Of a stretch of DNA of 9,476 nt, positions 1-5,596 are shown piece by piece. The notes under the pieces are model-generated. The model did no database searches. It worked only from the letters and a program-made list of their open reading frames with translations, and had not been told where the DNA came from. Source of the DNA: Nitrososphaerota archaeon (GTDB taxonomy: Archaea; Iainarchaeota; Iainarchaeia; Iainarchaeales; VGJJ01); NCBI GenBank assembly GCA_020053155.1, contig JAGVNS010000136.1:1-9476 (forward strand), given 5' to 3'. The position numbers and the translations under genes are program-made. How positions within the stretch are numbered: position 1 is the stretch's first letter; the number at the start of each line of letters is the position of its first letter.

Positions 1-40
1 AAAAAACCAAAGTCCATACTTATTTTCCCCCATTTAGAGA

Positions 41-46
41 TATAAA
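41..46 (+). promoter_or_regulatory. TATA-like box upstream of the ABC importer operon
   Basis: The sequence TATAAA in an AT-rich context matches an archaeal TATA box. A start site about 26 nt downstream would fall near position 70, which leaves a short leader before the ATG at 79 and about 56 nt before the binding-protein ATG at 126. Weaker AT-rich stretches nearer the gene (around 86-90) could serve instead, so this assignment is tentative. Confidence 0.4.
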
Positions 47-78
47 CCTATCAATCGGTCCTCCTGAAAGAGGAAGAC

Positions 79-129
79 ATGACTACTTTAGGAAGGTGTG
101 GTACAATAGAATGGGGGAGATTGAAATGA
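79..129 (+). CDS. possible 16-residue leader ORF overlapping the binding-protein start
   Basis: An ATG at 79 opens a 16-codon frame (MTTLGRCGTIEWGRLK) whose TGA stop overlaps the ATG at 126 as ATGA. The purine-rich GAGGAAG at 70-76 lies just before it and could act as a ribosome-binding site. The layout would suit a leader peptide or translational coupling to the importer. However, 16 codons can occur by chance, the gene at 126 has its own GGGGGAGA site, and the peptide has no obvious attenuation signature such as repeated codons. It is recorded as a possibility only. Confidence 0.2.
   Translation: MTTLGRCGTIEWGRLK
113..120 (+). promoter_or_regulatory. ribosome-binding site that fixes the binding-protein start
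   Basis: The sequence GGGGGAGA ends 5 nt before the ATG at 126. It supports that ATG over in-frame upstream ATGs at 96 and 111, the second of which overlaps the site itself. Starting at 126 also puts a clean signal peptide at the N-terminus. Confidence 0.6.
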
Positions 130-1094
130 AAGCGATTATTGTAACGATTTTACTCATAAGTGTATTATTTTTGGGCTGTCTTTCACCGCCAAATAATAGT
201 GAGGTTCGCATTGGATTGCAGCTCTCTCCTGCTAGCGCATTAGTGCAAGTGGCAGATGAAAAGGGTCTGTTTGAAAAGAATGGCGTAAATGTAAAACTTG
301 AAGAATTTACGGCTGGAAAGTTTGCCTTGCAGGCAATGTTAGCGAATAGTGTAGAGTTGAGCACTCCCGCGGAAATACCGGTAATGCTAGCAAAGATGCA
401 GGGAAATGAACTTTACGTTTTAACCGAAATAGGAGAAAACAAAAATGAAGCCCCGATGATCGTGCGCACGGAAGGTAATCCAACCATTCAGGAATTTTTC
501 TCAGAAAAGAAAAAGATTTCAACCACTCTGGGGGCGAGTCCCGAGTATGCCACGCAGTTATACTTAAAACAGTTTGACATCCCGAAAGATAATGTGGAAA
601 TCATTGCGCAGAAACCAGAAGAAATGGTGGGGGCGCTTTCCTCTTCTTCGGTGGATGCCATCGTAATCTTTGAACCCTACCCTACCTTAGCCGAACAAAC
701 GCTTCCTGGAAAAACGACGCGATTCACACTACCAGCCGAAGTTTATACCACTGCTTATCTTCTTGCGGCCAACAAAAACTGGGTAGACAAAAACCCAGAA
801 CAGGCAAAGCGTGTATTGAAAGCATTGATGGAGGCCGAGGATTTTGTTCGAGATAACCCTGCTGAAACCAAGGAAATAGTGGCGCGAAAAACAAAATTTT
901 CGCCCCAAATTATTGAGAAGATTTGGAGTGACTTTGACTTACGGGTGCGCATTTCAGACCAATTGCTTAATACGTGGAACGATGAAGCCCAATGGGCGAT
1001 TGACACAAATAAAGTCAATTCCTCTGTAATTCCAGACTTTTCCACGTTGCTACGCAATGACCTTTTGTCATCTATTACAAGAGGGGCAAAATGA
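126..1094 (+). CDS. ABC importer substrate-binding lipoprotein, NMT1/SsuA/ThiY/TauA-like
   Basis: This 322-residue protein is the probable extracellular solute receptor of an ABC importer. Residues 1-17 form a Lys-then-hydrophobic signal peptide ending LFLGC, so Cys18 would be lipidated and anchor the protein to the membrane surface. The mature part has the pattern of the NMT1/SsuA/TauA periplasmic-binding family: an early IGLQLSPASALVQVADEKG segment (a ligand that is 'close to the start strand', then GLFEKNGVNVKLEEF), a central STPAEIPVMLAK segment, and VDAIVIFEPYPTLAE in the second lobe. Members bind sulfonates, nitrate, bicarbonate, or thiamine-pyrimidine precursors; the sequence alone does not settle which. 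No TPP riboswitch is visible upstream. The stop codon is directly followed by the permease ATG at 1095, so the genes form one operon. Confidence 0.85.
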   Translation: MKAIIVTILLISVLFLGCLSPPNNSEVRIGLQLSPASALVQVADEKGLFEKNGVNVKLEEFTAGKFALQAMLANSVELSTPAEIPVMLAKMQGNELYVLTEIGENKNEAPMIVRTEGNPTIQEFFSEKKKISTTLGASPEYATQLYLKQFDIPKDNVEIIAQKPEEMVGALSSSSVDAIVIFEPYPTLAEQTLPGKTTRFTLPAEVYTTAYLLAANKNWVDKNPEQAKRVLKALMEAEDFVRDNPAETKEIVARKTKFSPQIIEKIWSDFDLRVRISDQLLNTWNDEAQWAIDTNKVNSSVIPDFSTLLRNDLLSSITRGAK

Positions 1095-1844
1095 ATGAAA
1101 ATGAACTGGAAAGCCCTTGCATTCCTCGCCGGCATGCTGGCGTTCTGGCACGGGATTGTTTGGATGCAACTGGTCAATACGGCATTATTCCCTGGACCCT
1201 TTGCCGTATTGGAAGCAGGAATTTCCTGGTTTAATTCAGGCATATTGCTCCAGGACGTGGGAACGAGCATTTGGCGATTATTGACGGGGTTAGCCATCGG
1301 AGGCACCCTCGGAATACTGCTTGGTCTTGCGATGGGACGAATCTTCTTTCTTGAAGAAACGGCTGCTCCCTTCTTTCATATTTTGCGAGCCTTTCCTCCA
1401 GTCGCCATCATTCCACTCATCATCGTTTGGTTGGGCATTGGAGACATTGCTAAAATTTTTTCAATAGCGTTTGCCGTTTTCTTTCCGCTGTGGATTAGCA
1501 CGCTAATAGGAGTAAAGTCCATCCCAAAAGAATACCTGAAAGTGGCTACACTATTTTCCAAACATCCGCTCAAAACGTTGACTCGGGTGGTTATTCCAGC
1601 ACCCCTCCCTTTTTTGGTAAGCGGGGTACGAATCGCTATCGGAATGGGTTTCATTATGGTATTTGTCAGTGAACTAGCAGGTGCATCAAGCGGGTTAGGA
1701 TACTTTATTGCATCTGCCCAAATTGTATATCGTGTAGACCAAATGATGGCAGGTCTCATTGTTTTGGGACTACTCTCATTTCTAACCGATTACCTATTTG
1801 TGAGAGTTTCACAAAGACTATTTCCGTGGGTGAATGTTCAATGA
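1095..1844 (+). CDS. ABC importer permease, SsuC/TauC/ThiX-like
   Basis: This 249-residue integral membrane protein would form the translocation channel, probably as a homodimer because no second permease is present. Several long hydrophobic helices are visible, including one near residues 8-26, a glycine-rich one near 64-82 (LLTGLAIGGTLGILLGLAMG), others around 95-135, and one near the C-terminus. The cytoplasmic coupling loop is recognisable near residues 145-180 (KEYLKVATLFSKHPLKTLTR then VVIPAPLPFLVSGVR), matching the EAA loop of BPD_transp_1 permeases, although the canonical 'EAA...G' is degenerate, with Ser in place of Gly. The ATG immediately follows the binding-protein TGA, and the 3' end overlaps the ATPase start as ATGA, so translation is probably coupled. 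Met3 (1101) is an alternative start. Confidence 0.88.
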   Translation: MKMNWKALAFLAGMLAFWHGIVWMQLVNTALFPGPFAVLEAGISWFNSGILLQDVGTSIWRLLTGLAIGGTLGILLGLAMGRIFFLEETAAPFFHILRAFPPVAIIPLIIVWLGIGDIAKIFSIAFAVFFPLWISTLIGVKSIPKEYLKVATLFSKHPLKTLTRVVIPAPLPFLVSGVRIAIGMGFIMVFVSELAGASSGLGYFIASAQIVYRVDQMMAGLIVLGLLSFLTDYLFVRVSQRLFPWVNVQ

Positions 1845-2530
1845 GCCATGCGCTGGTGTCCGTCAAGGGGCTTAACGTCCATTTCAAAGAGCCGGTATTG
1901 AAAGGCCTTTTCCTTTCCGTAAAAAAAGGGGAATTTGTTTCCATTGTTGGAAAAAGCGGGGTGGGAAAATCCACCCTCCTGAATGCCATTTCAGGATTAT
2001 TGAAAGGGGAGGGGGAAATCCACGCGCCCCCCACTATAGGATTTGTTTTCCAAAATCATTCTCTTTTCCCTTGGATGACGGTAAAAGAAAATCTCTCATT
2101 TGGGCTGCACGAGAACGACGAAAAAAAAATTCAGGAATTAATGGCCTTGCTTGAAATGCAGGGAAAAGAAAACGACTATCCCACCCAACTTTCGGGGGGA
2201 CAACAACAACGCGTTTCACTTGGACGAGCACTCGCAACGAATCCCAGTTTGCTTTTGATGGATGAGCCTTTTTCCAGTCTCGATGGACACACGCGCCTGC
2301 GCATGCAGGAATGGATGATGAATCTCATTCAAAAAATTGACACGACTACGATCCTCGTTACACACGATGTAGACGAAGCCATCCTCTTGAGCGATCGGAT
2401 AGTAGTAATGAAAGACGGAAGCATTCATTCAGAGCACGTTGTTCCATTCACCAAGCCGCGATTAAATGAAATTCGATATCAACAACCTTTTCAAGAATTA
2501 AAAAAGAAAATTATCGAGAGCTATGACTGA
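1841..2530 (+). CDS. ABC importer ATPase, SsuB/TauB/ThiZ-like
   Basis: This 229-residue nucleotide-binding subunit powers the importer from the cytoplasmic face. All ABC motifs are intact: Walker A GKSGVGKST (residues 37-45), Q-loop Gln71 in VFQNHSLFPW, signature LSGGQ (117-121), Walker B LLLMDEP with catalytic Glu142, D-loop SSLD (145-148) and switch His175 in VTHDVDEA. The HSLFPWMTV stretch after the Q-loop is typical of the nitrate/sulfonate/taurine/thiamine-precursor subfamily. I chose the ATG at 1841, which overlaps the permease stop as ATGA and gives a normal N-terminus; an in-frame GTG at 1826 would add five residues. It ends 14 nt before the convergent PadR gene, leaving almost no room for a terminator. 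Confidence 0.93.
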   Translation: MSHALVSVKGLNVHFKEPVLKGLFLSVKKGEFVSIVGKSGVGKSTLLNAISGLLKGEGEIHAPPTIGFVFQNHSLFPWMTVKENLSFGLHENDEKKIQELMALLEMQGKENDYPTQLSGGQQQRVSLGRALATNPSLLLMDEPFSSLDGHTRLRMQEWMMNLIQKIDTTTILVTHDVDEAILLSDRIVVMKDGSIHSEHVVPFTKPRLNEIRYQQPFQELKKKIIESYD

Positions 2531-2544
2531 TGGTGGGGGGAGTG

Positions 2545-2850
2545 TCAAAGTATATCCACGAACGTCCGCACAAAGCGCTGCTTGGCCATTTTGTAGGTCT
2601 TTTTCCCATCGTCCGTTAACGAGTACACAATCGTCTTCCCCGCCTTCTCTTCCTGAATGAGACCGGCTCCCTTCATTCCTTTCAATGCAGGATAGATGGT
2701 CCCGGGGCTTGGACGTTCCCCTTTTCGCTTTTCTATTTCATCCGCAATCTCCTGCCCATGCATGGGTTTCTTTGAAAGGAGAAACAATATGAGGAAGGCC
2801 AGGAATCCCCGCATGTCGCAGCACGGGTTGATTTCGCTTTCCTTACGCAT
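2545..2850 (-). CDS. PadR-family winged-helix transcriptional regulator with N-terminal Cys pair
   Basis: This 101-residue DNA-binding regulator has the PadR hallmark block MRGFLAFLILFLLSKKPMHG, then QEIADEIEKRKG, the recognition-helix motif PSPGTIYPALKGMKGAGLI, and the wing EEKAGKTIVYSLTDDGKKTY. PadR proteins are usually homodimeric repressors that respond to small ligands or stress. I chose the ATG at 2850 because a TATA-like palindrome at 2873-2880 sits 26.5 nt upstream, which fits a leaderless transcript; an in-frame ATG at 2874 lies inside that box and is unlikely. Cys10-Cys11 just before the winged helix could be a metal or redox sensor, which is inference. The divergent neighbour also carries clustered cysteines. 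It probably regulates its own promoter and that neighbour. Confidence 0.88.
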   Translation of the reverse strand: MRKESEINPCCDMRGFLAFLILFLLSKKPMHGQEIADEIEKRKGERPSPGTIYPALKGMKGAGLIQEEKAGKTIVYSLTDDGKKTYKMAKQRFVRTFVDIL

Positions 2851-2855
2851 ACATC

Positions 2856-2912
2856 TATCGGGCATCCGATGCATTTAAATATATCGTAGGAGCATATATC
2901 GTATGTCCGATA
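2856..2912. promoter_or_regulatory. candidate PadR operator: clustered ATCG repeats around the divergent promoter
   Basis: The divergent control region holds several related elements. ATATATCGTA occurs twice in direct orientation (2879-2888 and 2894-2903). ATCGG-GCAT-CCGAT forms a 5-bp inverted repeat at 2857-2870. TATCGG at 2856-2861 is mirrored by CCGATA at 2907-2912. These flank the shared TATA-like box and overlap both predicted start sites, where bound repressor would block transcription. Binding by the adjacent PadR is inference; AT-rich sequence produces some short repeats by chance. Confidence 0.4.
2873..2880. promoter_or_regulatory. shared bidirectional TATA-like palindrome (ATTTAAAT)
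   Basis: ATTTAAAT is a perfect 8-bp palindrome centred at 2876.5. The first base of the PadR ATG (2850, minus strand) and of the small Cys-protein ATG (2903, plus strand) are each exactly 26.5 nt from that centre. This is the distance expected between an archaeal TATA box and its start site, so one box could direct two divergent leaderless transcripts. The geometry is directly seen; the promoter activity is inferred. Confidence 0.6.
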
Positions 2913-3106
2913 CCAATGGTGTTGGCGAGGTGAAAAAAATGAATGACAATTGTGGATGTTACAATACTTCAAGTTCAGGTCGCGGTTTTTTGACGCGAAC
3001 GGAGAAAATAGAAATGCTGAAAGAATATAAAGAACAATTAGAGTCTGAAACAAAGGGTGTTTCGGAGCGAATTAAAGAATTGCAGAAAGTGGGAGAGGGA
3101 GCATAG
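2903..3106 (+). CDS. small Cys-containing, coiled-coil-like protein divergent from PadR
   Basis: This 67-residue protein has a polar N-terminus with a Cys-Gly-Cys motif (Cys17, Cys19), a Ser/Gly linker, and a charged helical C-terminal half (FLTRTEKIEMLKEYKEQLES, continuing to KELQKVGEGA) that looks like a short coiled coil. It resembles small archaeal and bacterial proteins sometimes labelled DUF5320-like, with a 'GFLTR.EKIEMLKEYKE.LE' core; this is from memory and the function is unknown. Two starts are plausible: ATG 2903, ideally spaced from the shared TATA-like box for leaderless translation, and ATG 2939, preceded by GAGGTGA at 2927-2933, which would give 55 residues and keep both cysteines. 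The divergent arrangement suggests it is the target of the PadR regulator. Confidence 0.65.
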   Translation: MSDTNGVGEVKKMNDNCGCYNTSSSGRGFLTRTEKIEMLKEYKEQLESETKGVSERIKELQKVGEGA

Positions 3107-3122
3107 CTTCCTCTTTCCATTA

Positions 3123-3128
3123 TTTTTT
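3123..3128 (+). terminator. possible U-tract terminator after the small Cys protein
   Basis: A pyrimidine-rich stretch follows the stop at 3106 and ends in six consecutive T residues. Archaeal RNA polymerase can terminate at U-rich tracts without a hairpin, so this is a candidate terminator. The tract is short, and termination here is not certain. Confidence 0.35.
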
Positions 3129-3136
3129 ACTTACAA

Positions 3137-3144
3137 GGAGAGGT
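3137..3144 (+). promoter_or_regulatory. strong ribosome-binding-site-like sequence before a short ORF
   Basis: GGAGAGGT lies just upstream of tandem ATGs at 3147 and 3150. It is among the best Shine-Dalgarno-like sites in the window, yet it precedes only a 33-codon frame. It is the main reason to consider that short ORF. Confidence 0.4.
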
Positions 3145-3146
3145 AT

Positions 3147-3248
3147 ATGATGAACGACCCCACCCCACGCTTACCAAAACCCATTTCCCCGCACCATGAA
3201 AAAATACCCGAATTCTCCCTCGAAATATTTCCGAATGGGGTCCACTAA
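3147..3248 (+). CDS. possible 33-residue proline-rich small ORF
   Basis: The frame begins at tandem ATGs with a strong upstream GGAGAGGT and encodes 33 residues rich in proline (seven Pro) with a His-His pair. I do not recognise it. It lies between the small Cys-protein gene and folA, in a gap of 243 nt without another clear gene. A second overlapping frame (3196-3318, 40 residues, Lys/Arg-rich) has no ribosome-binding site. Either could be chance; the ribosome-binding site makes the first more credible. Confidence 0.3.
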   Translation: MMNDPTPRLPKPISPHHEKIPEFSLEIFPNGVH

Positions 3249-3269
3249 GAAAAAGTTCATCACGCGCAC

Positions 3270-3328
3270 GCCCCCAACCAAGCAAATAAAAGGGGGCTGT
3301 ACAAGGGTTTCTGTATGATCACAAACCC
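3270..3328 (+). other. two successive predicted hairpins upstream of folA
   Basis: GCCCCC (3270-3275) pairs with GGGGGC (3292-3297) across a 16-nt loop, and GGGTTT (3305-3310) pairs with AAACCC (3323-3328) across a 12-nt loop. Together they fill the stretch before the folA ribosome-binding site at 3341-3344. They may be a terminator for upstream transcription, part of a structured folA leader, or fortuitous. The AAATAAAA inside the first loop (about 3284-3291) could instead be the folA TATA-like box, in which case the first hairpin would not be transcribed with folA. Confidence 0.25.
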
Positions 3329-3349
3329 CCCGGCAGTAGTGGAGAACCA

Positions 3350-3841
3350 ATGATTTCAATTATTGCGGCTCTCACTCGAAACCGGGTGATCGGGAGGGAA
3401 AACGCCCTTCCCTGGAATGACGCGGAGGAAATGGCCCACTTCAAGAAATGTACACAGCGAAAAACAATGGTGATGGGTCGAAAAACCTTTGAATCCATCA
3501 GAAGACCCCTTCTTAATCGGAATTATATTGTTGTGAGCACAAAAATGAAGAAACGAGAAGGAATTGATGTTTGCCAAACCCTCTCGGCGGGATTGAAAAA
3601 AGCGCGATCATACAAAAAAGAAATATGCGTCATTGGAGGAACCACTATCTTCGAAAAAACGATCCCTATTGCGGATCGAATGCTTTTGTCGATAATGAAA
3701 AAAGAATACAAAGGAGACACTTATTTTCCAAATTTTAGCGAGAAAGAGTGGACCATTGCGCACAGGAAAAAACACAGAACATTCGAATTTCGCATTTACC
3801 AGCGAGTGAAAAAGAAAAAAAAGAACGCGTTTGCGGCTTAG
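3350..3841 (+). CDS. folA: dihydrofolate reductase
   Basis: This 163-residue enzyme reduces dihydrofolate to tetrahydrofolate with NADPH. Its length and motifs match bacterial DHFR throughout: MISIIAALTRNRVIG at the N-terminus, NALPWN around Trp22, Glu27 at the position of the catalytic acid (Asp27 in E. coli, Glu in vertebrate enzymes), FKKCTQRKTMVMGRKTFESI with the NADPH-binding Gly-Arg-Lys-Thr, VIGGTTIFEKTIP for the second NADPH loop, and KGDTYFPNF. A basic tail (VKKKKKNAFAA) follows the last strand. GGAG at 3341-3344 is 5 nt before the ATG and supports this start. It fits the FolD-PurN/GlyA genes downstream as supplier of tetrahydrofolate. Many archaea use tetrahydromethanopterin instead, so this suggests real folate chemistry here. 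The stop overlaps the convergent next gene by 4 nt. Confidence 0.93.
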   Translation: MISIIAALTRNRVIGRENALPWNDAEEMAHFKKCTQRKTMVMGRKTFESIRRPLLNRNYIVVSTKMKKREGIDVCQTLSAGLKKARSYKKEICVIGGTTIFEKTIPIADRMLLSIMKKEYKGDTYFPNFSEKEWTIAHRKKHRTFEFRIYQRVKKKKKNAFAA

Positions 3842-4209
3842 TCGTGAAAGAATTCTTTGCCGGGATCCACTTTGTATTTGCTCATGTTATGCTGGTGTTC
3901 CTGGGAATAAATTTTTGTAATAATGAACTTCCCGGAAGTTGTTTTTGTGTTGGCGTGGATGGTTTGTTCAATTATTTGGCAATGCCCCCAGTATAACCAC
4001 TTTTCATTAATGTTATGAACTAAAAAACAACGAATGGGAGCCGGGTGATATATCCTCATATTGGGTTTATTTTCAAAAGTAAATACTTTTCCTTTGAATT
4101 GTTCCGCGCGGAATGGTTTTTTCAAATGTTTTGCTAAAACAAGCTCTTTTGGAAAACCCTGCGCAGTGGTTAGCTGCAAGGTATCATTGAGTTCGATATA
4201 ACTTCCCAT
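3838..4209 (-). CDS. conserved-looking hypothetical protein, 123 residues
   Basis: I do not recognise a characterised family. The predicted protein is soluble and basic, with no signal peptide or membrane segment. Its centre is rich in aromatic residues (PNMRIYHPAPIRCFLVHNIN, then EKWLYWGHCQIIEQTIH), followed by a Thr-rich TKTTSGKFIITKIYS segment. The general pattern 'KW.YWGHCQI.E ... KTTSGKF.I..IY' reminds me of uncharacterised proteins in CPR bacteria and DPANN archaea, but this is recollection, not a search. The start at 4209 is well supported: TTTATATTT on the minus strand (4239-4231) lies about 26 nt upstream, ideal for a leaderless archaeal transcript. Its stop overlaps the convergent folA stop by 4 nt, so the two transcripts run into each other. 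Confidence 0.7.
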   Translation of the reverse strand: MGSYIELNDTLQLTTAQGFPKELVLAKHLKKPFRAEQFKGKVFTFENKPNMRIYHPAPIRCFLVHNINEKWLYWGHCQIIEQTIHANTKTTSGKFIITKIYSQEHQHNMSKYKVDPGKEFFHD

Positions 4210-4230
4210 AAACCCATAGACGAGACTGAC

Positions 4231-4239
4231 AAATATAAA
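4231..4239 (-). promoter_or_regulatory. TATA-like box for the 123-residue hypothetical gene
   Basis: On the minus strand the sequence reads TTTATATTT, a close match to the archaeal TATA consensus. Its centre (4235) is 26 nt from the first base of the ATG at 4209, and no Shine-Dalgarno sequence intervenes. This is the cleanest leaderless promoter in the window and good evidence for an archaeal host. Confidence 0.6.
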
Positions 4240-4267
4240 GAATTGCGGTGGTAGACGCGACTGAATA

Positions 4268-4840
4268 TCATTTCCGGCGAATACGAAGGGGCTTTTTCCC
4301 CGTCAAATCAATCAAGGTGGAGGGGAGATTTTTCAATATCCCTGCATCGAGCACAAAATCCACTTTTTCCAAAATAGATGGGGGAATATTCGTTATTCGA
4401 TGAACGGGCGGTTCTCCCGTCAGGTTTACGCTGGTGGTAACGAATGGAACGTTTGCCTGCGTCACCATTTTTTGAAACGGATGAGATATCATCCTCACCC
4501 CTAACGCAGCGTTGGCACTGGCACTATGTAAGAAAGAAGAATTCTTTTTGGGAAGAAGTAAAGTGTACGGACCTGGAATTTGGTTTAAGTAAGTGGGAAA
4601 TCGCACCACGCAATGTTTGCGAATCCATTTTTTAGTTGGAGCAATGACAGACAAAGGTTTTTTTCCATTGCGTTTCTTGATGGCTTTTATTTTTTTAACA
4701 GAATTTGTTTTTAGGGCATTACACCCCATCCCATAAATGGTGTCGGTGGGATAGATGAATATTTTTCCCGCGCGCATTTCTTCCACCAAAACCTTTCGCA
4801 TGCCGGGCATTTGTGCCAGTGAAAAAGAAATGCCCATCAT
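4268..4840 (-). CDS. YrdC/Sua5-family threonylcarbamoyl-AMP synthase
   Basis: This 190-residue protein belongs to the YrdC/Sua5/YciO superfamily. Members make threonylcarbamoyl-AMP from threonine, bicarbonate and ATP for the t6A modification of ANN-decoding tRNAs. Recognisable motifs are YPTDTIYGMGCNA (about 29-41), the basic nucleotide-binding KAIKKRNGKKPLSVIAP, PGPYTLLLPKKN, LGVRMISHP, TTSVNLTGEPP and STLIDLTGKKPLRIRR at the C-terminus. It is the short, YrdC-only form without the extra C-terminal Sua5 domain found in many archaeal homologues. ATG 4840 overlaps the upstream gene's stop as ATGA, so translation is probably coupled; Met2 at 4837 is equally possible. YciO-like relatives of uncertain function share these motifs, so the exact role is likely rather than proven. 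Confidence 0.88.
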   Translation of the reverse strand: MMGISFSLAQMPGMRKVLVEEMRAGKIFIYPTDTIYGMGCNALKTNSVKKIKAIKKRNGKKPLSVIAPTKKWIRKHCVVRFPTYLNQIPGPYTLLLPKKNSSFLHSASANAALGVRMISHPFQKMVTQANVPFVTTSVNLTGEPPVHRITNIPPSILEKVDFVLDAGILKNLPSTLIDLTGKKPLRIRRK

Positions 4841-5532
4841 TCTTTTTTCCCCTTCTCGGCTAAAATCTTTTCAGCGTATGAAATGTCGCGAGGGTATCCA
4901 ATGGGAATCCAGTAATGTGCTTCAACCACGTGAATAGGCACGCGGTGCGCAAGCCCCTCAACCGCAACGGTCAAATAAAGCTCTCCGTTTGAATGTTTGG
5001 CGGGTTTTTCGTCAAAGATTCGCGAATCAAGGACGCAGGGACCGGTACTCACGAGATTTGATGCTGGATTTTCCGGCTTTTCAACGATAGAACGAATCGT
5101 GTGGTCCGGGTTAATTTCAATGACCCCAAATCGCTTGGGTTCATCGTGATGCATCGTGAGGATAGACAATCCAGGTATCGAAGCCATTTTTTTCAATGAG
5201 ACCGAGTCGTGCAAATCGTCTGAATAAAGAACTAAAAAGCGCCCTTCTTTCAAAAAAGGTCGGCAAAGCAAAAGGGCAGAAAACGTTCCTTCTCGCGCCG
5301 TCTGCCAAACGTACGAAACTCTCTTTCCGTTATAATGGTTCCCCAAAAAATCCACAATCTGTTGACCCAAATATCCCACGACGAGAATCAGCTCGTCCAC
5401 TTCTTCCGGGAGGGATTCTAGCAGGTGTAGGAGCAAGGGCCTCCCATTCACTATTATCATTGGCTTGGGGGTGGTGAGCGTGAGGGGGCGCATGCGCACT
5501 CCTTCTCCGGCGGCCATGATTACACATTGCAT
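4837..5532 (-). CDS. sugar-1-phosphate nucleotidyltransferase-like NTP transferase
   Basis: This 231-residue protein has the NTP_transferase Rossmann-like fold of RmlA, ManC/GMPP and the GlmU N-domain, which join a sugar-1-phosphate to a nucleoside triphosphate to give an NDP-sugar. The N-terminal signature AAGEGVRMRPLTLTTPKPMI holds the nucleotide-binding GxGxR and activating Lys. LYSDDLHD carries the metal-binding Asp, and FGVIEI plus VEKPENP are typical mid-domain motifs. There is no left-handed beta-helix acyltransferase domain, so it is a stand-alone transferase. Substrate is not decidable from sequence. A TATA-like box at 5553-5560 supports leaderless initiation at 5532, and the stop overlaps the YrdC/Sua5 start by 4 nt. 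The functional link between the two proteins is not obvious. Confidence 0.88.
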   Translation of the reverse strand: MQCVIMAAGEGVRMRPLTLTTPKPMIIVNGRPLLLHLLESLPEEVDELILVVGYLGQQIVDFLGNHYNGKRVSYVWQTAREGTFSALLLCRPFLKEGRFLVLYSDDLHDSVSLKKMASIPGLSILTMHHDEPKRFGVIEINPDHTIRSIVEKPENPASNLVSTGPCVLDSRIFDEKPAKHSNGELYLTVAVEGLAHRVPIHVVEAHYWIPIGYPRDISYAEKILAEKGKKE

Positions 5533-5552
5533 GCTGAAGGAACAATAGAATA

Positions 5553-5560
5553 GTTTAATT
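5553..5560 (-). promoter_or_regulatory. TATA-like box for the nucleotidyltransferase-YrdC operon
   Basis: On the minus strand the sequence AATTAAAC lies about 24-25 nt upstream of the ATG at 5532, in the 64-nt gap after the helix-hairpin-helix gene. No Shine-Dalgarno-like site precedes the ATG, which fits a leaderless transcript. Confidence 0.5.
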
Positions 5561-5596
5561 GCCCTTTTGGTGCAGAAATAGATGAATGCGCATCCG

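Noticed and set aside
59..74. Hairpin TCCTC / GAGGA before the importer operon, considered as part of a riboswitch (for example TPP)
   Set aside because: The stem is only 5 bp, the predicted transcript start falls near position 70 so half of it would not be transcribed, and no TPP riboswitch core sequences are visible.
755..1306. Open frame of 183 codons on the minus strand
   Set aside because: It is antisense to the binding-protein and permease genes, which have clear family motifs.
3196..3318. Lys/Arg-rich 40-codon frame on the plus strand upstream of folA
   Set aside because: It has no ribosome-binding site or suitably spaced TATA-like box, overlaps another candidate small ORF, and matches nothing I know.
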